From Pseudooceanicola marinus (GTDB lineage Bacteria > Pseudomonadota > Alphaproteobacteria > Rhodobacterales > Rhodobacteraceae): a DNA stretch of 64,000 nt. The stretch is taken from assembly GCF_002786295.1 (NCBI RefSeq), contig NZ_PGTC01000016.1, positions 176,325 to 240,324 on the forward strand. The letters are read 5' to 3'. Shown here in pieces: positions 8,590 through 17,322 of the stretch. A program made the translations under genes and the position numbers. The notes below the pieces were generated by a model, which saw nothing but the letters and a program-made list of their open reading frames with translations, searched no databases and was not told the DNA's origin. Position 1 is the stretch's first letter. Every line of letters begins with the position of its first letter.

Positions 8590-8781
8590 AAGGGCGATCA
8601 GGTGTGATCTGACCTGGGGACGCAGGTTCGATTGGCCATTCAAGAATGACCTTGGCCCGTGGAGGGCCGACAGGGGCGATCAGGATCCGGGGTGGCGGAT
8701 CCGATGATCGACATGGGGACAGTGATCGGCCGGGCGGGACCCCGGCAGGACACGAGACTTCAGAAAATGCGGTGTGTGCAG

Positions 8782-8808
8782 TGGCCCGTGACTCTTGTCA
8801 CCGGGGCC
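8782..8808 (+). other. Hairpin between the XRE regulator and the HisN-like gene
   Basis: GGCCC-GTGAC pairs with GTCAC-(CG)-GGGCC around a TCTT loop. There is no T tail. It may stop or stabilise the upstream transcript. Confidence 0.4.
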
Positions 8809-8855
8809 ATCTCGGGCTAGCTCTCGCCTCCACGTGACGTAGGGAAGGCGAGACG

Positions 8856-9659
8856 ATGCAGCCGGATGGAACCGAGATCCTGGCGACGGCGCACGAAATG
8901 GCCGAGGCCGCCCGCGCGGCGATCCTGCCGCATTTCCGCAGCCAGACCCTTTCCGAGGACAACAAGCTGGCCGGGGGCTACGACCCGGTGACCGAGGCCG
9001 ACCGCGCCGCGGAACGTGCCATGCGCAAGGTGCTGGCAGACCGGCGCCCGCAGGACGCGATCCTGGGCGAGGAATATGGCGCCCAGTCGGGCGACAGCGG
9101 CCTGACCTGGGTGCTGGATCCGATCGATGGCACTCGCGGCTTCGTCAGCGGCACGCCGACCTGGGGCGTGCTCATCGGTCTCACCGATGGCGACCGGGTC
9201 CTGATGGGCATGGTCGACCAGCCCTACACCGGCGAACGATTCTGGGGTGGCTTCGGAGAGGCCCGGATGACCGGCCCGCAGGGAGACCGCCCGCTGGCGG
9301 CCCGCGCCGAGACGCCGGGCGGTCTTGCCGGTGCGATCCTCTTCACCACCTTCCCCGAGGTCGGCAGCCCGACCGAGGCCGAGGCCTTCCGCGCCGTGGC
9401 CGAACAGGTGAAGCTGACCCGCTATGGCATGGATTGCTATGCCTACGCCCTGCTGGCGGCCGGTCAGGTCGATCTGGTGATCGAGGCCGGGCTGAATTCC
9501 TACGATATCCAGGGGCCCCTGGGCGTGATCGAGGCCGCCGGCGGTCTCGTCACCGACTGGCGTGGTGGCCCGGCCCTGCAGGGCGGGCGCGTTCTGGCGG
9601 CGGCGAACCCGGCGATCCATCGCGCGGCGCTGGACATTCTCGCGGCTTTCCCGGAATAA
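8856..9659 (+). CDS. hisN: Histidinol-phosphatase of the inositol-monophosphatase family
   Basis: The 267-residue protein has all metal-site motifs of the inositol monophosphatase superfamily: DPVTEADRAAE near residue 43, GEEYG at 71-75, DPIDGTRGF at 88-96 and the C-terminal YDIQGPLGVIEAAGG. These bind two or three magnesium ions for phosphomonoester hydrolysis. The HisN subgroup removes phosphate from L-histidinol phosphate in histidine biosynthesis; the sequence fits that subgroup better than true inositol phosphatases, but specificity is inferred. No other his gene is near. The 8-oxoguanine deaminase follows six bases downstream, so the two probably form one transcript. Confidence 0.82.
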   Translation: MQPDGTEILATAHEMAEAARAAILPHFRSQTLSEDNKLAGGYDPVTEADRAAERAMRKVLADRRPQDAILGEEYGAQSGDSGLTWVLDPIDGTRGFVSGTPTWGVLIGLTDGDRVLMGMVDQPYTGERFWGGFGEARMTGPQGDRPLAARAETPGGLAGAILFTTFPEVGSPTEAEAFRAVAEQVKLTRYGMDCYAYALLAAGQVDLVIEAGLNSYDIQGPLGVIEAAGGLVTDWRGGPALQGGRVLAAANPAIHRAALDILAAFPE

Positions 9660-9665
9660 AGTCGC

Positions 9666-11006
9666 ATGGAGCGCAGCTACCTGATCCGCAACGCGGAACA
9701 CATCCTGACGATGGATGATCACCGGACCGAGCTTTTCGGCGCCGACATCCTTGTCTCCGGCGGCAAGATTCGCGCCATCGGCCCCAAGCTCAGCCAGCCC
9801 GAGGCGGAGGTGATCGACGCCACCGGCTGCGTGGTGACGCCCGGGCTGGTGAACACCCACCACCATCTGTTCCAGACGCTTACGCGGGCGGTGCCGGCGG
9901 CACAGGATGCTCTGCTCTTCGGCTGGCTGCAAACGCTTTACCCGATATGGGAACGCTTCGGCCCGGCCGAAATGCGTTCTTCCGCGATGATCGGCCTGGC
10001 GGAACTGGCCCTGTCGGGCTGTTCGCTGACCTCCGATCACCTGTACCTCTTCCCCAACGGGTCGCGGCTGGATGACACCATCGAGGCGGCGGCGGAGGTC
10101 GGCCTGCGGTTCCACCCTACGCGCGGCGCCATGTCCATCGGCGTCAGCCAGGGCGGCCTGCCGCCCGACAACCTGGTGGAGGACGAGGCGGCGATCCTCG
10201 ACGATTGCATTCGCGTCATCGACACCTTCCACGACCCGAGCGAAGGGTCCATGCTGCGTGTGGGCATCGCCCCCTGTTCGCCCTTCTCCGTCTCCCGCGA
10301 GCTGATGCGCGATGCGGCCCTGCTGGCGCGGGACAAGCGGGTGATGCTGCATACCCACTTGGCGGAAAACGCCGAGGACATCGCCTATTCCGAGGCCAAT
10401 TTCGGCTGCCGTCCGGGGCAGTACGCTGAGGATCTGGGCTGGACCGGGGACGATGTCTGGCATGCCCATTGCGTCAAGCTGGACGACAGCGAAGTGGCGC
10501 TTTTCGCCCGCACAGGCACGGGCGTGGCCCATTGCCCCTGTTCCAACTGCCGCCTTGGCTCGGGCATCGCGCCGGTGCGCGGCATGCGCGATGCGGGCGT
10601 GAAGGTCGGGCTGGGCGTCGACGGATCGGCCAGCAATGACGGGTCGAACCTGGTGGCCGAGGCGCGGCAGGCGATGCTGTTGCAGCGGGTCAGCCAGGGG
10701 GCTGACGCCATGAGCGCCCGTGAGGCGCTGGAGATCGCGACACGCGGCGGTGCCGATGTGCTGGGCCGCCCCGACTGCGGGCGCCTGGCCCATGGCAAGC
10801 GCGCCGATGTCGCCATCTGGGACGTTTCCGGCATCGACAGTGCCGGAAGCTGGGATCCCGCCGCCCTGCTGCTGGCTGGGCCGATGCGGGTGAAACACCT
10901 GCTGGTCGAGGGCCGGCAGGTGGTGCGCGACGGGCAGATGCCGCATCTGGATCTGCCGGCGCTGGTGGCGCGGCAGCGCCAGCTGACCGAAGGGCTGATG
11001 GCATGA
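9666..11006 (+). CDS. 8-oxoguanine deaminase
   Basis: The 446-residue protein is a cytosine-deaminase-like amidohydrolase. Metal ligands appear in NTHHHLFQ (H65 and H67), in HTHLAEN near residue 230 and in GVDGSASND near residue 319, all on the expected barrel strands. The residues around ALFGWLQTLYPIWERF and CPCSNCRLGSGIAP are characteristic of the subgroup that deaminates 8-oxoguanine to urate, rather than of atrazine or S-adenosylhomocysteine deaminases. It would act in purine salvage or repair of oxidised guanine. It sits between hisN and a CAP-domain lipoprotein and overlaps the latter by four bases. A guanine deaminase lies 4 kb downstream. Confidence 0.88.
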   Translation: MERSYLIRNAEHILTMDDHRTELFGADILVSGGKIRAIGPKLSQPEAEVIDATGCVVTPGLVNTHHHLFQTLTRAVPAAQDALLFGWLQTLYPIWERFGPAEMRSSAMIGLAELALSGCSLTSDHLYLFPNGSRLDDTIEAAAEVGLRFHPTRGAMSIGVSQGGLPPDNLVEDEAAILDDCIRVIDTFHDPSEGSMLRVGIAPCSPFSVSRELMRDAALLARDKRVMLHTHLAENAEDIAYSEANFGCRPGQYAEDLGWTGDDVWHAHCVKLDDSEVALFARTGTGVAHCPCSNCRLGSGIAPVRGMRDAGVKVGLGVDGSASNDGSNLVAEARQAMLLQRVSQGADAMSAREALEIATRGGADVLGRPDCGRLAHGKRADVAIWDVSGIDSAGSWDPAALLLAGPMRVKHLLVEGRQVVRDGQMPHLDLPALVARQRQLTEGLMA

Positions 11007-11539
11007 GCGGCGTTCGGCCTCTGCCCCAGCGCCCGCGCGCGCGCCTGGCCCTGCTGACCTGTCTGGCACTGATGGCCTGTCAGGGCGGAACGGCCCGGCA
11101 GGCGGCCCAGCTGACCGCGCCCGCCGGCGCGGCGGTGGCCCTGCCCGCCAGCCTGCCGGCCCCCGTGGTCACCCGCGAGCAGGGCGATCTTCTGACGGCG
11201 ATCAACGCCTTTCGCAGCGCCCGTGGCCGCGCGCCCCTGGAGCCCGATCCGCAGGCGCGCCTGGCGGCGGAACGCCATGCCCGTGACCTGCGCGGCCTGG
11301 GCGAGCTGAGCCATGTCGGATCCGATGGCAGCAGTGTGGGGGAACGGGTCAGCCGCGAAGGTATGGCCTGGTGCCGCGTGGCCGAGAACCTGGCCCGCGG
11401 CCAGTCCAGCGCCGAGATGGCCGTGACCGGCTGGTCTGTCAGCCCGGGCCACCGCCGCAACCTGCTGGGGGACTACACCCTGGTCGGCACGGCGCGAAAC
11501 GGCGAGATCTGGGTGGCGGTCTTCGTCAAACCCTGCTGA
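11003..11539 (+). CDS. CAP-domain (SCP-like) lipoprotein
   Basis: The 178-residue protein has a basic N-terminus, a hydrophobic stretch and a lipobox LMAC with the lipidated cysteine at C26, so it should be anchored in the envelope. A CAP superfamily domain fills about residues 55-175, recognisable by LLTAINAFRSARG, the LAAERHARDL helix and the downstream SHVGSDGSSVGERV. Bacterial CAP proteins are of mostly unknown function. The start overlaps the deaminase stop in an ATGA, suggesting coupled translation, though no functional link is evident. Confidence 0.85.
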   Translation: MSGVRPLPQRPRARLALLTCLALMACQGGTARQAAQLTAPAGAAVALPASLPAPVVTREQGDLLTAINAFRSARGRAPLEPDPQARLAAERHARDLRGLGELSHVGSDGSSVGERVSREGMAWCRVAENLARGQSSAEMAVTGWSVSPGHRRNLLGDYTLVGTARNGEIWVAVFVKPC

Positions 11540-11565
11540 GCTGCCGCAGGCTCAGGTGAGGGGTG

Positions 11566-11588
11566 GGGTCGCGCCACTGGCGCGACCC
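11566..11588. terminator. Hairpin between convergent genes
   Basis: GGGTCGCGCC at 11566-11575 pairs with GGCGCGACCC at 11579-11588 over a three-base loop. It lies between the convergent CAP-lipoprotein and gltX genes. It lacks a T tract on either side, so termination is only likely. Confidence 0.45.
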
Positions 11589-11596
11589 GGCGGGCC

Positions 11597-12925
11597 TCAG
11601 CCCTTCTTGGCGCGGATCACCTGCATCAGCGGCAGAACCTTGGACATGTCCGGACCGTGCGACATGCCGGTCACGGCCTTGCGCAGCGGCATGAAGAGGC
11701 CACGGCCCTTGCGGCCTGTCGCCTCCTTCACGGCCTTGGTCCAGTCGCCCCAGGTGGTTTCGTCATGCGGGCCCTCGGGCAGCAGGGTCATGGCCTCCGC
11801 GATGAAATCCTCGTCCTCTGGATCGATCAGCGGGTCGGCACCGTCGCGGAACATCGTCCACCAGGCCGGCAGGTCGTGCAGCGTGGTGATATTGTCGCGC
11901 ACCACGGTCCAGAACAGCTCGGCCCGGTCGTCGGGCACGCCAAGCGCCGCGACCTCGTCGGCCACGTGGGCCAGCGGGCGCTGTTGCAGGATGTGGGCGG
12001 TCAGCGGGAAGAGGTCCTTCTCGTCGAACTTCGTCGGCGCCGAGCCGAAGGTGTCCAGATCGAAGCCCTCCGCCAGCTCCTCGACCGAGCCTGCCACCTC
12101 GACCGGCAGGGAGGAGCCCAGGCGGGCCATCAGCGACAGCAGGGCCATCGGTTCGACCCCTTGGGCGCGCAGGTCGCGGATGGACAGCACGCCCAGACGC
12201 TTCGACAGCGCCTCGCCCTGCGGGCCGGTCAGCAGCGAGTGGTGGGCGAAGGTCGGCACGCTGCCGCCGAGCGCCTCGATGATCTGGATCTGGGTGGCGG
12301 TGTTGGTCACGTGGTCGCTGCCGCGCACGACATGGGTCACGCCCATCTCGGTGTCATCGACGACCGAGGCGAGGGTATAGAGCATCTGCCCGTCGGCCCG
12401 GATCAGCACCGGGTCCGAGACGGAAGCCGCGTCGATGGAAATCTCGCCCAGGATGCCGTCCTCCCAGGTGATCCGCTCCTGGTCCAGCTTGAAGCGCCAG
12501 ACGCCGGGGCCGCGCTCCTCGCGCAGCTTGACCTTTTCGTCGTCCGACAGCTCCAGCGCGGCGCGGTCGTAGACCGGCGGCTTGCCCATGTTCAGCTGCT
12601 TCTTGCGCTTCAGGTCCAGCTCGGTCGGGGTCTCGAAGGCCTCGTAGAAGCGGCCCATGTCGCGCAGCCGGTCGGCGGCGTCCAGGTAACGATCCATCCG
12701 CTTGGACTGGTATTCCACGCGATCCCAGGTCAGGCCGAGCCATTCCAGGTCTTCCATGATCCCGTCGATATATTCCTGCTTCGAGCGTTCCTGGTCGGTG
12801 TCGTCGATGCGCAGGATGAACGTCCCGCCGGCCTTGCGGGCGATCAGGAAGTTGAACAGCGCGGTGCGCAGGTTGCCGACGTGGATGTAGCCGGTCGGCG
12901 AGGGGGCAAAACGGGTGGTGGTCAT
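11597..12925 (-). CDS. gltX: Glutamyl-tRNA synthetase
   Basis: The 442-residue class I aminoacyl-tRNA synthetase charges tRNA-Glu (and, in many alphaproteobacteria, tRNA-Gln for later amidation). The HIGH-type motif reads YIHVGN at residues 13-18 after RFAPSPTG, and the KMSKS-type motif reads ALSKRLG. An ATP-binding Rossmann domain and an alpha-helical anticodon-binding domain fit the length. The start at 12925 (MTTTRFAPSP) has AGGAG directly upstream; a longer open frame to 13084 would run into a repeat element and is rejected. Many alphaproteobacteria carry two GltX forms; only one is visible here. Confidence 0.95.
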   Translation of the reverse strand: MTTTRFAPSPTGYIHVGNLRTALFNFLIARKAGGTFILRIDDTDQERSKQEYIDGIMEDLEWLGLTWDRVEYQSKRMDRYLDAADRLRDMGRFYEAFETPTELDLKRKKQLNMGKPPVYDRAALELSDDEKVKLREERGPGVWRFKLDQERITWEDGILGEISIDAASVSDPVLIRADGQMLYTLASVVDDTEMGVTHVVRGSDHVTNTATQIQIIEALGGSVPTFAHHSLLTGPQGEALSKRLGVLSIRDLRAQGVEPMALLSLMARLGSSLPVEVAGSVEELAEGFDLDTFGSAPTKFDEKDLFPLTAHILQQRPLAHVADEVAALGVPDDRAELFWTVVRDNITTLHDLPAWWTMFRDGADPLIDPEDEDFIAEAMTLLPEGPHDETTWGDWTKAVKEATGRKGRGLFMPLRKAVTGMSHGPDMSKVLPLMQVIRAKKG

Positions 12926-13002
12926 GGCGAACTCCTGTTGGCCGCCTCTAAGCATGCGCTGCGGCGATTGTCCAGAAAACGAAGGGATCGCCCATGCCGG
13001 GC

Positions 13003-13150
13003 GAGGCCTCCGGCGGGAGTATTTCCGGCCAGGGTATGGGGCAGGGGCGCCGCGCCCGGATTGGGGGCACCCGCCTTTTTCCATACGATGGCTGAAAATA
13101 CTCCGGGGGGCGCCTCCGGTCCGGAGGCGGGGGGCAGCGCCCCCTCCCTC
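13003..13150. repeat. Dispersed inverted-repeat element, copy 1
   Basis: The outer arms are GGAGTATTTCCGGCC at 13016-13030 and GGCTGAAAATACTCC at 13090-13104. The inner arms are GTATGG at 13034-13039 and CCATAC at 13081-13086. A GC-rich side hairpin, GGAGGCGGGGGGCAGCGCCC, follows. Related copies lie at 17161-17306 and 23380-23523, with a partial one near 27525. It sits between the start of gltX and the end of the cyclo-ligase gene. Confidence 0.8.
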
Positions 13151-13163
13151 GGTCAGACCGGGC

Positions 13164-13748
13164 TTAGCGGGTGAAGCTGAGGACTTCCGTCTCGGTCACG
13201 ATCATGTCCAGCGGCTGGTCGGTGTCCTCGCGCGGCAGGCTCTCCGCCTCCTGCGCGGCATAGGCAAAGCCGATGGCCAGCGTGGGACGATTGGCGCGCA
13301 GCCCCTCCAGGGTGCGGTCGTAGAAACCGCCGCCGTAGCCCAGGCGCGTGCCGGCGCGGTCGAAGGCCACCAGCGGCAGGATGAGGATTTCCGGCGTGAT
13401 CCAGTCGTCCACCGCCGGCGCCGCCGCGCCGAAGAGGCCATCGCGCATGGCGCAGCCCGGTTCCCAGCGGGAAAAGCGCAGGGGCAGGCCGTGATCCTCA
13501 ATGACCGGCAGGCCGACGGGGCCGTGGGCGGCGGCCTCTTCCATGGCCGGGATCGGCGAAATTTCGGTGCGGATCGGCCAGTAGCCCGCCAGCGGCACCC
13601 CGCGGTAGCCCGCCAGCACCGAGGACAGCAGCCCCGCGCGTCCCGGCCCGGCCGTGTCATGAGCCTCCTTGCGACGGGGGAAGGCCGCCTGTCGGGCGGC
13701 GGTCTTGGCTTCGGTCAGCGCATCTGCAGTCATCTTGTCGTCTCTCAT
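13164..13748 (-). CDS. 5-formyltetrahydrofolate cyclo-ligase
   Basis: The 194-residue protein converts 5-formyl-THF to 5,10-methenyl-THF using ATP, in cytoplasmic one-carbon metabolism. The family signature TRLGYGGGFYDRTLEGL is present near residues 140-156, and basic residues in KTAARQAAFPRRKEAH near the N-terminus fit the ATP site. The start overlaps the mgtE stop in an ATGA, so the gene is read from the mgtE transcript; a second ATG five codons in is also possible. The link with mgtE is positional only. Confidence 0.93.
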   Translation of the reverse strand: MRDDKMTADALTEAKTAARQAAFPRRKEAHDTAGPGRAGLLSSVLAGYRGVPLAGYWPIRTEISPIPAMEEAAAHGPVGLPVIEDHGLPLRFSRWEPGCAMRDGLFGAAAPAVDDWITPEILILPLVAFDRAGTRLGYGGGFYDRTLEGLRANRPTLAIGFAYAAQEAESLPREDTDQPLDMIVTETEVLSFTR

Positions 13749-15151
13749 AGCAGGACAATCCCGGCGAGGCCGAGGAAGGCGAAGAAGCCCACCACGTCTG
13801 TCACCGTGGTCACGAAAGTGCCCGAGGCCAGGGCGGGGTCGATCCGGAACTTGTCGAGGATGACCGGCACCGCGATGCCCGCCAGCCCCGCGATCACCAG
13901 GTTGATCACCATCGCCGCCGCGATCACCCCGCCAAGGGCCGGGCTGCCGAACCAGACGAGGCCGACAATGCCCATGATCACCGCGAAGGCCAGACCGTTG
14001 AACAGACCCACCATGATCTCCCGTCTCAGGACCCGCCAGACGTTGGAGCCGGTCAAGTCCTTGGTGGCGATGGCGCGCACCGCGACGGTCAGGGCCTGGG
14101 TGCCGGCGTTGCCGCCCATGGAGGCCACGATGGGCATCAGCACCGCCAGGGCCACGAACTGCGCGATTGTATCCTCGAAGAGCGAGATCACCATCGAGGC
14201 GATCACCGCCGTCGCCAAGTTCACCGCCAGCCAGGGCAGGCGCTGTTTCACCGTTTCCGACACACGGTCGTTAAGGCTGCCTTCGCCGACACCGGCCAGG
14301 CGCATGATGTCTTCCTCGTGTTCCTCATCCAGCACGATCATCGCGTCGTCGATGGTGATGACACCCACCAGGCGCTCTTCCTCGTCGACCACCGGGGCGG
14401 AGATGATGTGGTACTGGTTGAAGGCATAGGCCACCTCGCCCTCGTCCTGCATCGCCGGGATGGTGCGGAAGGCCGGTTCGGTGATCTCCTGCAGGCGGGT
14501 GCGGCGGGGCGAGGCCATCAGCTTGCCCAGGGTCACATGGCCGACGGGACGGATCTTCGGATCCAGCAGGATGACGTGGTAGAACTGTTCCGGCAGGTCC
14601 TCGCGTTCGCGCATCATGTCGATGGTCTGGCCGACGGTCCAGAACTCGGGCACCGCCACGACCTCGCGCTGCATCAGGCGGCCTGCGGATTCCTCGGGGT
14701 AGTTCAGCGCCTGTTCGACCGCGTGCCGGTCGCTGTCCTCCAGAGCGCCGAGGATCGCTTCCTGCTGCGGTTCCTCCAGGTATTCGACCAGGTCGACCAC
14801 GTCATCGGAATCAAGGTCGCGGACAGCTTCCTTCAGCACGTCCGGCGTCAGGAGCTGGATGACCTCCTCGCGGATGCCCTCGTCCAGTTCCGACAGGATG
14901 TCCCCGTCGAAATCGCGATCATAAAGCAGGACCAGCCGGCGCCGGTCATAGGCGTTGACCTGTTCCAGAAGGTCGGCGATGTCCGCCGCGTGCAGCGGCT
15001 CCATCAGCTCCAGCAACTGCGCGCGGTCGCCGGTGTCCACGGCATAGAGAATCGCCGCGACATTGCGCCGGTCGAGCGTATAGCTCTCCTGCTCTTCCGT
15101 GCCGGCCTCGGGGGCGGTTTCGGGGTCGATTTCCTGCTCGATCTCGGTCAT
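13745..15151 (-). CDS. mgtE: Magnesium transporter MgtE
   Basis: The 468-residue protein has the MgtE layout. An acidic N-terminal helical domain (about residues 30-130) is followed by two CBS domains (about 130-255), a connecting helix and five transmembrane segments in the last 150 residues. The selectivity-filter region AVLMPIVASMGGNAGTQAL is intact. It is a magnesium channel gated by cytosolic magnesium through the CBS domains. The start at 15151 (MTEIEQEIDP) is preferred over one ten codons upstream, since the region before 15151 holds GAGGG at workable spacing. It leads the two-gene unit with the cyclo-ligase. Confidence 0.95.
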   Translation of the reverse strand: MTEIEQEIDPETAPEAGTEEQESYTLDRRNVAAILYAVDTGDRAQLLELMEPLHAADIADLLEQVNAYDRRRLVLLYDRDFDGDILSELDEGIREEVIQLLTPDVLKEAVRDLDSDDVVDLVEYLEEPQQEAILGALEDSDRHAVEQALNYPEESAGRLMQREVVAVPEFWTVGQTIDMMREREDLPEQFYHVILLDPKIRPVGHVTLGKLMASPRRTRLQEITEPAFRTIPAMQDEGEVAYAFNQYHIISAPVVDEEERLVGVITIDDAMIVLDEEHEEDIMRLAGVGEGSLNDRVSETVKQRLPWLAVNLATAVIASMVISLFEDTIAQFVALAVLMPIVASMGGNAGTQALTVAVRAIATKDLTGSNVWRVLRREIMVGLFNGLAFAVIMGIVGLVWFGSPALGGVIAAAMVINLVIAGLAGIAVPVILDKFRIDPALASGTFVTTVTDVVGFFAFLGLAGIVLL

Positions 15152-15296
15152 GCGCCGCCCTCTATGCTTTGCCCCGACCATATCGGACGCCGGGGCGCGG
15201 AAACAATGGGCGAGGCACGTTTACCCGCCCCTTTGCAGAGGATAATCTGAGCGGCGGTCGTCGCGTTGGCGGCCAATTGGCAGGGACGGGACCGGG

Positions 15297-16598
15297 ATGG
15301 GTGCGATGGGTGAAAAAGTTCTTATGACGGGGCGGGTGATGGATTTCACCGCGGATCCCTTCAAGGCGCCCTGGGCGGACTGCGTGTCCTACGAAGAGCA
15401 TGGCGGGCTGCTGATCGAGGGCGGCCAGATCCTCGCCCGCGGCGCCGCCGATGCGCTGAAGGCCGATCATCCCGACGCGCGGGTGGTGGACTATGGCAAG
15501 GGTCTGATCCTGCCCGGCTTCGTCGACGCCCACGTGCATTTTCCGCAGACGGCGATGATTGCCAGCTGGGGCAAGCGGCTGATCGACTGGCTGAACACCT
15601 ATACCTTCCCCGAGGAGATGAAGTTCGCCAGCCTCGACTATGCCGCCGAGATCGCGGCGCGCTACCTCGACCTGACCACGGCCCATGGCACCACCTCGAT
15701 GGTCAGCTTCTGCACCATCCATCCCGAAAGCGTGGAGGCCTTCTTTGCCGAGGCCGGCAAGCGCGGCCAGCGGGTCGTTGCGGGCAAGACCTGCATGGAC
15801 CGCAACGCGCCGGAGGGGCTGCGGGACACGGCGCAGACGGCCTATGACCAGTCGAAGGCCCTGCTGGAGAAATGGCACGGCCAGGGGCGGATCGGCTATG
15901 CCATCACGCCGCGTTTCTCGCCCACCTCCACACCCGAACAGCTGGAGGCCCTGGGGGCGCTCTGGGCCGAGCACCCCGAGGTGCTGATGCAGACGCATCT
16001 AAGCGAGCAGACCGACGAGATCGCCTGGGTGAAGGGCCTCTACCCCGAGGCGCGCGATTACCTCGATACCTACGAGGCCTACGGGCTGTTGGGCCGCAAC
16101 GGCCTCTACGGCCATTCGATCCACCTGGAACCGCGCGAGATCGCCCGGCTGGACGAGATGGGTGCGGCGATGGTGCATTGCCCGACCTCCAACACCTTCA
16201 TCGGCTCGGGCCTGTTCGACATGAAGGGGATCACCCAGACCAAAATCCGGGTGGGCCTGGCCACGGATACCGGCGGCGGGTCCGATTTCTCCATGCTGCG
16301 GACGATGGCCGCGGCCTACGAGGTGGGCCAGCTGCGGCACAATCCGCTGCATCCGGCGCAACTGCTGTGGCTGGCGACCGCCGGGTCGGCCGGCGCCCTG
16401 GGCATGGCTGATCGCATCGGCACCCTGGCCCCGGGGTCGGAGGCCGATGTGGTCGTCCTGGATCTCGCCTCGACACCGGCTATCGCACAGCGCGAAGCCC
16501 AGGCCGGGGACATCTGGGAGGCGGTCTTCCCCACCATCATGATGGGCGATGACCGGGCAGTGCAGGCGGTGTGGATCGGCGGGCGCGCGGCGCTCTGA
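15297..16598 (+). CDS. guaD: Guanine deaminase
   Basis: The 433-residue amidohydrolase hydrolyses guanine to xanthine and ammonia. Zinc ligands are seen in GFVDAHVHFPQ (H79 and H81), in QTHLSEQ and in ATDTGGGSDFSML, and the guanine-specific segment MVHCPTSNTFIGSGLFDM is present. Length and motif spacing match bacterial GuaD. An ATG nine bases further in is an alternative start. Together with the 8-oxoguanine deaminase at 9666, it gives this region two purine deaminases, but they are separated by unrelated genes, so they do not form an operon. No xanthine dehydrogenase genes are in the window. Confidence 0.93.
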   Translation: MGAMGEKVLMTGRVMDFTADPFKAPWADCVSYEEHGGLLIEGGQILARGAADALKADHPDARVVDYGKGLILPGFVDAHVHFPQTAMIASWGKRLIDWLNTYTFPEEMKFASLDYAAEIAARYLDLTTAHGTTSMVSFCTIHPESVEAFFAEAGKRGQRVVAGKTCMDRNAPEGLRDTAQTAYDQSKALLEKWHGQGRIGYAITPRFSPTSTPEQLEALGALWAEHPEVLMQTHLSEQTDEIAWVKGLYPEARDYLDTYEAYGLLGRNGLYGHSIHLEPREIARLDEMGAAMVHCPTSNTFIGSGLFDMKGITQTKIRVGLATDTGGGSDFSMLRTMAAAYEVGQLRHNPLHPAQLLWLATAGSAGALGMADRIGTLAPGSEADVVVLDLASTPAIAQREAQAGDIWEAVFPTIMMGDDRAVQAVWIGGRAAL

Positions 16599-16713
16599 AA
16601 GACCCGGTCCGGGCGCGCGGGATCGTCGCGCCGATCTGCCCCGTGCTTGGCGCAGGTCATGCTTTCGTGGCAAGACCGTCCGACGACACCTGTGGAGGAG
16701 GGTCGCGACGCCC

Positions 16714-17157
16714 ATGGCTTCGCTGTTTCACCAGATCTGGATCGGCTCGGTCCTGGTCATCATCTCGGTTCTCGTCTCGGCCGTGGTCTTCGTCACGCTG
16801 GAGGCGCTGGTGGCGCGCCTGCACCGCTGGCTGATGCGCCCGCCGCACCGTCCGAAGCTGGCGCTGGTGCTGGTCGGCACGGTGATCGGGGCGCTGGCGA
16901 TGATCACCATCAGCGTCTGGATCTGGGCGCTGGCCTTCCTCTGGCTGGGGGTCTTCGGCGGGCTGGAGGAATCGCTTTACTTCGCGCTGGAAAGCTTCAC
17001 CACCCTCGGTTTCGGCGACCTGCTGGCGCCGAACGACTGGCGAATCCTGGGGGGCATGACGGCGGTGAACGGCTTTCTCAACATCGGCATGATCTCGGCC
17101 ATCGTGCTCGAGGTGATCCGCTACGTGCGGCGTAACCAGATGGCCTCGCCACTCTGA
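16714..17157 (+). CDS. Two-transmembrane ion channel domain protein
   Basis: The 147-residue protein has an N-terminal membrane helix at about residues 6-30, a second at about 47-78, a pore loop and a final helix. The pore segment SFTTLGFGDLL resembles the potassium-channel filter TVGYGD, with Leu and Phe replacing the usual Val and Tyr. This places it in the Ion_trans_2 class, probably as a tetrameric channel. Whether it is potassium-selective cannot be decided. The start at 16714 is preceded by GGAGGAGGG. It ends next to repeat copy 2. Confidence 0.82.
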   Translation: MASLFHQIWIGSVLVIISVLVSAVVFVTLEALVARLHRWLMRPPHRPKLALVLVGTVIGALAMITISVWIWALAFLWLGVFGGLEESLYFALESFTTLGFGDLLAPNDWRILGGMTAVNGFLNIGMISAIVLEVIRYVRRNQMASPL

Positions 17158-17160
17158 CCG

Positions 17161-17306
17161 GGCAGGGGGCGCTGCCCCCGGCTCCGTGCCGAAGCCTCCC
17201 CCGGAGTATTTCCGGCTGTCGGATAAGAGAAAGGGCGCGGGGGCCGCGCGGTGCGCCCGTCTTATCCGAAAGCTGAAAATACTCCCGCCGGAGGCGACCG
17301 GACCGG
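17161..17306. repeat. Dispersed inverted-repeat element, copy 2
   Basis: The outer arms are GGAGTATTTCCGGCT at 17203-17217 and AGCTGAAAATACTCC at 17271-17285. The inner arms are CGGATAAGA at 17220-17228 and TCTTATCCG at 17260-17268. A GC-rich side hairpin GGCAGGGGGCGCTGCCCCC precedes it. It lies between convergent genes. Confidence 0.85.
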
Positions 17307-17322
17307 GCCGCGCGCGTGCCGC

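Noticed and set aside
8590..8855. A possible riboswitch ahead of the HisN-like gene
   Set aside because: The hairpins here do not match any riboswitch consensus I know, including SAM classes; only one simple stem was kept.
8817..11069. Long minus-strand open frame opposite the HisN and 8-oxoguanine deaminase genes
   Set aside because: The plus-strand proteins show complete catalytic motifs; the minus frame is a composition artefact.
12926..13163. 6S RNA near the 5-formyl-THF cyclo-ligase gene
   Set aside because: 6S RNA often lies beside this gene in other bacteria, but the gap here is filled by the dispersed repeat and lacks a 6S-like central bubble.
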